Origin: an uncultured Clostridia bacterium
Lineage (GTDB): Bacteria; Bacillota; Clostridia; UBA1381
Reading direction: 5' to 3'
DNA length: 64,000 nucleotides
Assembly (NCBI GenBank): GCA_944391225.1
Contig: CALXSS010000007.1
Location: forward strand, 1-64,000
The position numbers and the translations under genes are program-made. Under the pieces are notes generated by a model. It did no database searches. It was not told where the DNA came from and worked only from the letters and a program-made list of their open reading frames with translations. Shown here piece by piece: positions 57,163 to 64,000 of this stretch; positions within the stretch are counted from its first letter, which is position 1, and each line of letters opens with the position of its first letter.

Positions 57163-59175
57163 TTATTCCTGCCAATTTACCTCAAGCCCCAATGCCTCTC
57201 CCACAAAGCGGACAGGGATATATGTTCTCTCATCAACTATACGGGCTGTAGTATCCATTGTTACTGTTTTTTCTCCTGCCTGCATAAGCGGGCTGCCTAT
57301 AACAATGATTATCTGCTTTTCATCCTTTGTTATTGTTACCGTTTGTGTTTCCTCATTCCAGTCCACATCACAGTCAAGAGCCTCAGCCACTGCCCTTATA
57401 GGGATCTGTGTTCTTTCATTCTCATCTATAAACGGCTGGGAATCAGGAAATTCTACTGCCGCACCGTTTACTGTAACAGTAAGCTTTCCGCCGTCAGATA
57501 TAACGGTAAGCTCACCGCCATTCTCTGTCTGTTCCTCTGGCATCTCTGTTTCATCAGGATAAATAGCCGTGTTTTTAAATGCCGTTTCTTTATTTATGTA
57601 ATCCCTGCCATCTGTTTTGAGTGTATCCTCTGTTACCGCGGTAAACTGGAACGAGCTGTTTCCTAAAGCAAGCGTTCCATCCCCCTCTGCAAATGTTATG
57701 TATTTCAGATTCGTACAGTTTGAAAACGCCATCTCGCCGATGCTTGTGACCGTTCCCGGTATAGTTATTTCTGTAATGCCCGTCACTCCATAGAATGCGC
57801 TCGCTCCTATCCTTGTAACACCCTCAGGTATGACGACACTGTCTATATCTTTGTTTGCAAAAACCTTTGCGCCTATCTCTGTTACTTCCTCCGGTATCGT
57901 GACCGCGCCTCCGCTGCCGTTATAGCCCATGAGAATGCCGTCAACTACTAAAAATTCCTCATCAGAATTTCCGCTCCAGTTGCCTGCAAGAAGCGCCTCG
58001 GATAATGCGCTCGTCATTTCTCCCTCTATTGTCACATTCAGAAGCTTTTCCACTCCAAGGAACACCTTGCTTGGTATAGACGCGCATATACCTGATGGGA
58101 TATTTACTGTTTCAAGCGAGTCGCATCCCTCAAAGGCTCTGTCGCCTATGCTTTCAAGCCCTGACGGAAGCTTTGCGCTTTTAAGAGCTGTACAACCCTT
58201 AAAGCATTTTTCTCCTATGGTCTTTACACTATCAGGTATATCTATCGCTTTAAGCGCGGTGCAGCTGCTAAACGCTTCATATTTTATATATTCCACCGAT
58301 GACGGTATTTCTATAGCTTCAAGCGCGGTGCATTCAGAAAACGCCCCTGATTCTATTCCTGTGATACCCTCCTCTATGGTTACATTCTTTAGCTTTGCAC
58401 ACTGATAAAACACACTGTTCGGTATCACTCCCAGTTCAGCTGGAAGTGTTATCGATGTTATGCCCGCTCCCTCAAATGCGCCCTCCGCTATTTCCTTTAC
58501 ACTGTCCGGTATCTTATATTCGCTCTCATTTCCTATGTACCTATAAAGCAGCTCTCCGTCATTAAATAACAGCGTGCTTTTCTGCCCCTCTATCCATGCA
58601 GTATTCATGAACGCATTCTTATCCACAAACTCAGCTGTCATATCCCAGTCCAGCTCCGCCAATTCTGTACAGTTTGCAAAAGCACAGTTTTCTATTCGCT
58701 CCACACCGTCCGGTATAGTTATACTTACTATTGCACAGCTATTGAACACGCTGTTTTTCAGCTCCGTTACACTTTCAGGTATATTCACCTCTTTAAGCGA
58801 TGTACAGTTCACAAATACCGATTCGCCCAGCTCTGTCACACTATCCGGCAGAAGAACAGATGTAAGAGCTGAACAATCCATGAAACAGTAGTCGCCTATG
58901 CTTGTCACAGTATCGGGTATATCAATACCGGTAATATCCGTACCCTTAAAAGCTTCGTTCCCCAGCTCTGTCACCTTTTTCCCGTCTATCTCTGACGGAA
59001 CAGATATTTCCCCTTTTCCTCCATCACATTTTTCAATAGTTATTCCCGAGCCATTTTCCGAATACAGAAAAACATTCCCGCCATTATCCTTATACTCCGT
59101 TCCCTCCGCTGCATATACCGCGGCAGCGCCTGCCGCAACAGACAGCGCGCACAAAATTGATAATAGTCTTTTCAT
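57163..59175 (-). CDS. Secreted BspA-type leucine-rich repeat protein with C-terminal stalk domain
   Basis: 670 residues. Signal peptide 1-22. About 18 LRR_5 (BspA, TpLRR) units cover residues 45-520 (for example VTSIGDYCFMDCSALTSVLLPD). The stalk (CuAO N-like) domain covers about 555-670 (TQIPIRAVAEALDCDVDWN and TYIPVRFVGEALGLEVNWQ). BspA repeats mediate binding to host proteins or other cells. The stalk unit recurs in five secreted proteins of this window. GGGGAGG precedes the ATG. Confidence 0.88.
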   Translation of the reverse strand: MKRLLSILCALSVAAGAAAVYAAEGTEYKDNGGNVFLYSENGSGITIEKCDGGKGEISVPSEIDGKKVTELGNEAFKGTDITGIDIPDTVTSIGDYCFMDCSALTSVLLPDSVTELGESVFVNCTSLKEVNIPESVTELKNSVFNSCAIVSITIPDGVERIENCAFANCTELAELDWDMTAEFVDKNAFMNTAWIEGQKSTLLFNDGELLYRYIGNESEYKIPDSVKEIAEGAFEGAGITSITLPAELGVIPNSVFYQCAKLKNVTIEEGITGIESGAFSECTALEAIEIPSSVEYIKYEAFSSCTALKAIDIPDSVKTIGEKCFKGCTALKSAKLPSGLESIGDRAFEGCDSLETVNIPSGICASIPSKVFLGVEKLLNVTIEGEMTSALSEALLAGNWSGNSDEEFLVVDGILMGYNGSGGAVTIPEEVTEIGAKVFANKDIDSVVIPEGVTRIGASAFYGVTGITEITIPGTVTSIGEMAFSNCTNLKYITFAEGDGTLALGNSSFQFTAVTEDTLKTDGRDYINKETAFKNTAIYPDETEMPEEQTENGGELTVISDGGKLTVTVNGAAVEFPDSQPFIDENERTQIPIRAVAEALDCDVDWNEETQTVTITKDEKQIIIVIGSPLMQAGEKTVTMDTTARIVDERTYIPVRFVGEALGLEVNWQE

Positions 59176-59216
59176 GTTTACCTCCCCAGAGCAGTATGAA
59201 TCTCTTAAATATTTAC

Positions 59217-59245
59217 ATTATAATACAATGATTTTATATTGTCAA
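59217..59245 (-). promoter_or_regulatory. Promoter of the LRR protein gene
   Basis: TTGACA (59240-59245), 17-base spacer, TATAAT (59217-59222) on the minus strand; perfect consensus. The 59246-59554 stretch is AT-rich and holds no gene or clear terminator. Confidence 0.85.
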
Positions 59246-59554
59246 TAATGGTTGTTAAAATGTTGTTATTACCATGTTCAAATGTTATATTTTATAAGAG
59301 ATATTCCGTTAAATAATCAATGATAAGATTTCCAGGCTTATTACGATTTATAGATTCTCTTTTTCTTTGCTATACAGATATTGATTTGTTGTTAGCTTGT
59401 ATTGTTTTTTTCTAAGCGTTAACACCGAAACAAAACAAAAACTGCATGCTTAAACAATAAAAATCATCTTATTTTACTCATAATAATTATACAATATATC
59501 CAATATTATGTCAATAATTATTTAACTGAGCGGTTAACATACGATACCAAGTGG

Positions 59555-60805
59555 TTATTCTTCATTTACAACCACCGAGAGCCGCAGGTATACACAAAAT
59601 CTTTTTTGCTTATATTCCCATTCAAGATCGCCGCCATATTTTTCAACAGCATTCTTTACGCTTTTCATTCCTATACCATGAAGTCCTTTACCCTTTGATG
59701 TGACCAGTCTGCCATCTATCACACGCGGCGGTGTTTCAGCTGAATTTTCTATCTTTATCACAGTAAAAGCTTTATTTGAACAAAAAACATCTAAATATAT
59801 ACTTTTTTCATTTGAAACTATACAGCTTTCTATAGCGTTATTCATAAGATTTGAGAATATAGACACAGTGTCTGTATCATCTATAAATTTCAAACTTGTC
59901 CTGATCGGTTCAATAATAAGATTTATTCCGTGCTGTTTACACTCCTGTTTTTTCTTTGATATAACTATATTGAACATATCATTATCAGAATATCTTATCA
60001 TTTCGCTTCCATAAGGCTGAAAATACAGTTTTTCAATATACTCTTTTGCTCTTTCACTGCCATCCTCAAGCAATGAATATACTGCATTCATATGCTCGCG
60101 TATATCGTGACGTAATACTCTTATTCTTTCATACTCAATATACTCCGCTTCTGATGCTTTCATGCGCAGCCTCAACGCGTCACTCTCTGCCGCTTGCTCT
60201 ACAAGTCTCTGATTTATAAAGAATACTATTATATCTACCGCAACTACTGCAAAACAGATTATCAAACACATATACATATCCTTTGATCCGATAATCGCCG
60301 ATATTAGTATAATTGCCGTAAGAGCAGGTATTGCCATCATAAGCCATGAATTGATCCCTGTTATTCTTTTCCCTTTTTTGAAAATATAAGTCAATATCAT
60401 AAGCTCAAACATATATATCGGTCTGCTGGCAGCGGTAAGTATTATTGACTCAATACTATCCATATTATTTATTCTTTCAGGGCTGATCCCGTCATTAAAA
60501 ATATATGTCAAAAAATATTCGCTGCTTACCATTGCTACACTCAGCAGAATAGTCTGAAACAGCGCGGTTTTTATATCAGTGTTAAAACACAAAAGCAATG
60601 AAATAAAATTTATTGCTGAAAACACTGTTATATTTATATACACATTGCCGAACATGCAAGATACCATCTGCAACAAATATCCCGCCGCGGTTATTGCATA
60701 GCAGAACAGCTTGTCTCTTTTTCTGCCGAACAAAAAGCCCGAATAAAGCATAAAAAATATGTACTCTATTATTACGCCGATAACTATACCCATATCAAAC
60801 CTCAT
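59555..60805 (-). CDS. Membrane sensor histidine kinase, AgrC-like (GHKL)
   Basis: 416 residues. Six to seven membrane helices lie in residues 5-200. A coiled segment leads to the His motif VLRHDIREHMNAVYSLL, then NLMNNAIES (N box) and GKGLHGIGMKSV (G box) of the AgrC/GHKL class. GGAGG lies 6 bases before ATG 60805, which overlaps the regulator's stop (ATGA). No peptide or AgrB-like processing gene is next to it, so the signal is unknown. Confidence 0.88.
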   Translation of the reverse strand: MRFDMGIVIGVIIEYIFFMLYSGFLFGRKRDKLFCYAITAAGYLLQMVSCMFGNVYINITVFSAINFISLLLCFNTDIKTALFQTILLSVAMVSSEYFLTYIFNDGISPERINNMDSIESIILTAASRPIYMFELMILTYIFKKGKRITGINSWLMMAIPALTAIILISAIIGSKDMYMCLIICFAVVAVDIIVFFINQRLVEQAAESDALRLRMKASEAEYIEYERIRVLRHDIREHMNAVYSLLEDGSERAKEYIEKLYFQPYGSEMIRYSDNDMFNIVISKKKQECKQHGINLIIEPIRTSLKFIDDTDTVSIFSNLMNNAIESCIVSNEKSIYLDVFCSNKAFTVIKIENSAETPPRVIDGRLVTSKGKGLHGIGMKSVKNAVEKYGGDLEWEYKQKRFCVYLRLSVVVNEE

Positions 60806-61521
60806 ACCGCACCTCCCAGCCATTTTGTGAAAGACCTATTAAAGTTTGAATAATTACGGCGCGAAATATCCAGACGATACTGTTTGCCGCTCCCTGAGCA
60901 GTAAAGCTCTTTTTTAGTATTTCCTCTTACATATTTAAAATTAACACAGCAGCCTCTTGATATTTCAAAAAAGTCCATACTGCCGCGCAGCGTATCCTTT
61001 ACTTCTCTGTATGTATTCTTTACTGCAAGCTCTCCGTTATCTGTCACTATCCTTAATATCCTGTTCATAACATAAAAATATATTATCTTATCAGGACATA
61101 TCTCTAATGCGCCTGACGCTGTTTTGAGATTTAATCTTATCTTTGATTTTTCAAATTCATGCTTTATAAACTCAAACGCATAGGTCAGCTTATTTTCGTC
61201 CATAGGCTTAATCCAATATCTGAAAGCATGTTTGTTGAAGGCTTCATCAAGAAATGTTTCATAATTAGTTACAAAGAACACATAACAGTTCTTATTTCTT
61301 GATTTGAGTATTTCTGCTGTCTGCAATCCCCCGGGATAACCCATATCAATATCAAGGAACACCACATTATATTCCTCTCCGCATTTTATCAGCTTTTCAG
61401 GCTCAGAAAAACTCGTTATCTTTCCTTTGAACCCTGTTCTATCCAGAACGTTTTTAATAGTTTTAATTTCCTGTTCAAGCTCTTTTTCACAATCATCGCA
61501 AACCGCTATTTTAAATTCCAT
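60802..61521 (-). CDS. LytTR family response regulator
   Basis: 239 residues from MEFKIAVCDDCEKELEQEI. The receiver has the acidic pair CDD, phospho-acceptor Asp in VVFLDIDMGYPGG and Lys in YWIKPMD. The C-terminal LytTR DNA-binding domain has FFEISRGCCVNFKYV. It is the first gene of the pair with the GHKL kinase (4-base overlap). The open frame upstream lacks a ribosome binding site. Confidence 0.9.
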   Translation of the reverse strand: MEFKIAVCDDCEKELEQEIKTIKNVLDRTGFKGKITSFSEPEKLIKCGEEYNVVFLDIDMGYPGGLQTAEILKSRNKNCYVFFVTNYETFLDEAFNKHAFRYWIKPMDENKLTYAFEFIKHEFEKSKIRLNLKTASGALEICPDKIIYFYVMNRILRIVTDNGELAVKNTYREVKDTLRGSMDFFEISRGCCVNFKYVRGNTKKELYCSGSGKQYRLDISRRNYSNFNRSFTKWLGGAV

Positions 61522-61567
61522 TCTATTCTCCCTGTAATAAAAACGCTGATCTATTTTATATAAATTA

Positions 61568-61596
61568 ATTATATAATATGTTTGCCTGCCTGTCAA
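61568..61596 (-). promoter_or_regulatory. Promoter of the two-component operon
   Basis: TTGACA (61591-61596), 17-base spacer, TATAAT (61568-61573) on the minus strand. A possible upstream overlap with the proS terminator leaves little room for an activator site. Confidence 0.85.
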
Positions 61597-61640
61597 CAAA
61601 TAGACGACCGAGCGGCAGCAATATACAACTGAACGGTCAT

Positions 61641-61683
61641 AAAAAAACGGCACACGGCAGGACCGCGGTCCTGCTGTGTGCCG
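61641..61683 (-). terminator. Terminator of argB-proS
   Basis: A 17-bp stem CGGCACACGGCAGGACC/GGTCCTGCTGTGTGCCG (one G-U pair) with a 2-base loop, followed on the minus strand by seven Ts. Confidence 0.92.
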
Positions 61684-61692
61684 GTCATTCAA

Positions 61693-63399
61693 TTACAAAT
61701 TCGCTTTTACAAATTCTATTACCTTTTCGGCTGCCTCGTCAAGCTTTATTTCCTCTGCCTTTTCCATTGTTCTTTCCTTGTATTCAACAATGCCGTCGCC
61801 GACCTTTTTGCCGACTACAACTCTTACAGGTATGCCTATAAGATCGGCATCCTTGAATTTTACTCCGGCGCGCTCACTTCTGTCGTCTATAAGCGTTTCA
61901 ATGCCTGCCGCGTTAAGCTCCTCATAAAGCTTTTCAGCCGCTGCCATCTGCTCCTCGCTCTTATAGTTCGCAGGAACTACTATAGCCTGATACGGCGCGA
62001 TAGATACCGGCCAGATTATACCGTTATCATCGTGCAGCTGCTCTACAGCCGCAGCAAGGCACCTTGTTACGCCTATGCCGTAACAGCCCATTATTACTGT
62101 CTGCTGCTTGCCTGACTCGTCAAGATACTTCAGGCCGAGCGCCTCTGAATACTTTGTTCCGAGCTTGAATATATGACCAACCTCGATACCCTGCTCCGAC
62201 TTGATAGTTCCGCCGCACTTAGGGCATTTATCGCCTGTCACAACAACGCGTATATCCGCTATCGTATCCGGCTCGAAATCCCTGCCAATATTTACGTTCT
62301 TATAGTGCATATCGGTCACATTCGCGCCTACGACAAAGTTCTTCATCAATGCCACTTCTTTATCGGCATAGACAGGTATATCAAGTCCGATAGGACCGGC
62401 AAAGCCTACCTGCGCGCGCGTAAGCTCGCGCACAACTGCCGGCTCAGCAAGCTCCAGATCGTCTGTGCAGCCCACAAGATTCTTGAGCTTTACCTCGTTT
62501 ACATCTCTGTCGCCGCGAACCATCGCAGCTATATATTTATCGTCAGCCTTGTATATTATCGTCTTTGCGAAATTGTGAGCAGCCATTCCCAGAGAGCTTA
62601 CAAGCTCGTCTATCGTGTGAGCATTCGGAGTTTCTATCTTCTCAAGCTCCAGATCGCCCTCTATCTGCTCGCACTCAGCCGGGATACACTCGCACTTTTC
62701 ATAGTTTGCCGCATAGCCGCAGTCATCACAGTACGCTATTCCATCCTCGCCGACAGGTGACTTTACCATGAATTCCTGTGAGCCGCTGCCGCCCATCGCT
62801 CCGCTGTCAGCGTCAACTACGGTGAAATCAAGTCCGAGCCTTGTAAAGATGCGGCAGTATGCCTCGTACATCTTCTTATAAGATTCGTCAAGCCCCTTTT
62901 CGTCAAGGTCAAAGCTGTACGCATCCTTCATTATGAACTCTCTGCCGCGCATAAGTCCGAAACGCGGTCTGCCCTCGTCGCGGTACTTTGTCTGTATCTG
63001 ATACAGCGTCATAGGATATTCCTTGTATGACCTTACATTATCTATTACTGTCTGTGTGAATATCTCCTCGTGAGTAGGTCCCAGACAGAAATCGCGCTCG
63101 CCCCTGTCCTTGAGCTTGAACATACTCGGTCCGAATACCTCCCATCTGCCTGACGCCTGGTATGCCTCGGCAGGGAGCAGAGCTGCCATCAAAAGCTCCT
63201 GCGCTCCGGCTCTGTCCATTTCCTCGCGCACTATCTGCTCTACCTTCTTGAGCGATCTAAGCCCAAGCGGCAGATATGAATATATTCCGGCTGCAAGCTT
63301 TCTTATAAGGCCTGCGCGCAACATAAGCTTATGACTTGTTATCTCTGCCTCAGCAGGCACCTCACGCAGGGTGGGCATTAAAAGCTTTGACATTCTCAT
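61693..63399 (-). CDS. proS: Prolyl-tRNA synthetase (bacterial type with editing domain)
   Basis: 568 residues. Class II synthetase: [16 protein letters not shown] (motif 2 region) near 140, an INS editing domain between about 225 and 390, and GCYGIGVTR (motif 3) near 450, then the anticodon-binding domain ([21 protein letters not shown]). Charges tRNA-Pro and clears Ala-tRNA-Pro. It lies 23 bases after argB, so the two are probably one operon. Confidence 0.96.
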   Translation of the reverse strand: MRMSKLLMPTLREVPAEAEITSHKLMLRAGLIRKLAAGIYSYLPLGLRSLKKVEQIVREEMDRAGAQELLMAALLPAEAYQASGRWEVFGPSMFKLKDRGERDFCLGPTHEEIFTQTVIDNVRSYKEYPMTLYQIQTKYRDEGRPRFGLMRGREFIMKDAYSFDLDEKGLDESYKKMYEAYCRIFTRLGLDFTVVDADSGAMGGSGSQEFMVKSPVGEDGIAYCDDCGYAANYEKCECIPAECEQIEGDLELEKIETPNAHTIDELVSSLGMAAHNFAKTIIYKADDKYIAAMVRGDRDVNEVKLKNLVGCTDDLELAEPAVVRELTRAQVGFAGPIGLDIPVYADKEVALMKNFVVGANVTDMHYKNVNIGRDFEPDTIADIRVVVTGDKCPKCGGTIKSEQGIEVGHIFKLGTKYSEALGLKYLDESGKQQTVIMGCYGIGVTRCLAAAVEQLHDDNGIIWPVSIAPYQAIVVPANYKSEEQMAAAEKLYEELNAAGIETLIDDRSERAGVKFKDADLIGIPVRVVVGKKVGDGIVEYKERTMEKAEEIKLDEAAEKVIEFVKANL

Positions 63400-63422
63400 A
63401 TCGTTTCAGTTCCTTTCATATA

Positions 63423-64000
63423 TCAATATTTATCGCTCTTTATAAGCGTGCCTATACCGGTCTTTGTGAATATCTCAAGCAGCAGACAATGCGGTATTCT
63501 GCCGTCGATTATATGCACGCCGGTTACTCCGTTATGTATAGCCTCAATGCAGCCTTTCACCTTTGGTATCATTCCGCCGTTGATGGTGCCGTCATCTATC
63601 ATCTCGTTTATCTGCTCTATTCCAGCCTCATATACTATCTTGCCGTCTGCATCCTTTATTCCCTCGACATCTGTGAGCAGGATGAGCTTTTCCGCTTTAA
63701 CCGCTGCCGCAACTGCCGCCGCAACTGTATCTGCATTAACATTATAGCTGTTGCCCTCCGCGTCCGTGCCGATAGGCGCTATGACAGGTATCCACTGGTC
63801 GTTGCAGAGAAGATCAAGTATACATCTTTTTACATACTCTATCTTGCCGACATAGCCAAGGTCTACCTCCTTGCCGTCAACTATCGTTTTCTGCTTGCTG
63901 CACTCTATAAACGATCCGTCTATACCGCTTATGCCAATAGCTCTGCCGCCCTTAAGGTTGAGCAGCGATACTATCTCCTTATTTGTCTTGCCGATGAGCA
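63423..64000 (-). CDS. argB: Acetylglutamate kinase (partial; N-terminus beyond the window)
   Basis: The last 192 codons. [45 protein letters not shown] and [18 protein letters not shown] are ArgB marks, ending [18 protein letters not shown]. It phosphorylates N-acetylglutamate in arginine synthesis. The remaining arg genes presumably lie to the right. Confidence 0.93.
   Translation of the reverse strand, partial: LIGKTNKEIVSLLNLKGGRAIGISGIDGSFIECSKQKTIVDGKEVDLGYVGKIEYVKRCILDLLCNDQWIPVIAPIGTDAEGNSYNVNADTVAAAVAAAVKAEKLILLTDVEGIKDADGKIVYEAGIEQINEMIDDGTINGGMIPKVKGCIEAIHNGVTGVHIIDGRIPHCLLLEIFTKTGIGTLIKSDKY

Overview
The window looks like a chromosomal piece of a spore-forming Clostridia-class Firmicute of moderate GC content. 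The evidence is a complete S10-spc-alpha ribosomal protein cluster in Gram-positive order, spoIIE with Spo0A-type boxes, CdaA/CdaR, an AbrB-type regulator, a DUF1540 protein, HydF, strong GGAGG ribosome binding sites, and TTGACA-17-TATAAT promoters throughout. Many secreted proteins carry a copper-amine-oxidase-N-like (stalk) domain. Together with an S-layer-homology protein, KDPG/KDG enzymes, beta-galactosidase and a glucanotransferase, this fits a gut or anaerobic carbohydrate degrader. I cannot name the species.

Layout. 1-16.9 kb: all leftward, the ribosomal/secY/adk/map/infA/rpoA cluster from rpsJ (16.5 kb) to rplQ (0.39 kb), with a long S10 leader and a terminator after rplQ. 17-24.2 kb: an Rpn-type PD-(D/E)XK protein, galE with a structured leader, a secreted transglycosylase and a 988-residue SLH protein. 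24.7-26.8 kb: cdaA-cdaR (c-di-AMP). 27-31.6 kb: cohesin/stalk protein, hydF, a Gly-Ser-Phe repeat protein, a U32 protein and an AbrB-like regulator. 31.8-36.3 kb: holB, the eda-kdgK operon and a secreted HtrA-like protease. 36.3-41.6 kb: a stalk-domain protein, DUF1540, spoIIE and a phosphoesterase. 41.6-48 kb: a 54-residue peptide gene and a giant surface-protein gene of about 2040 codons broken by two TGA codons and two compensating frameshifts. 48.4-52.9 kb: lacZ and malQ. 53.3-57 kb: lipoprotein, ridA, and leuA with a leucine leader peptide and attenuator. 57-61.6 kb: LRR surface protein and a LytTR/GHKL two-component pair. 61.7-64 kb: proS and the C-terminal part of argB.

The most interesting structure lies outside the proteins. 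The leuA leader encodes an 18-residue Leu-rich peptide with mutually exclusive antiterminator and terminator hairpins. Between that attenuator and the leuA ribosome binding site sits a 214-bp MITE-like element with 17-bp terminal inverted repeats, a perfect 10-bp target duplication and almost nothing inside but hairpins. Two other dispersed palindromic repeat families occur: family A (three full copies and one partial) and family B (five sites). Two of the family B sites lie in 5' untranslated regions, between promoter and ribosome binding site. No tRNA, rRNA, CRISPR array, prophage or intact insertion sequence was seen.
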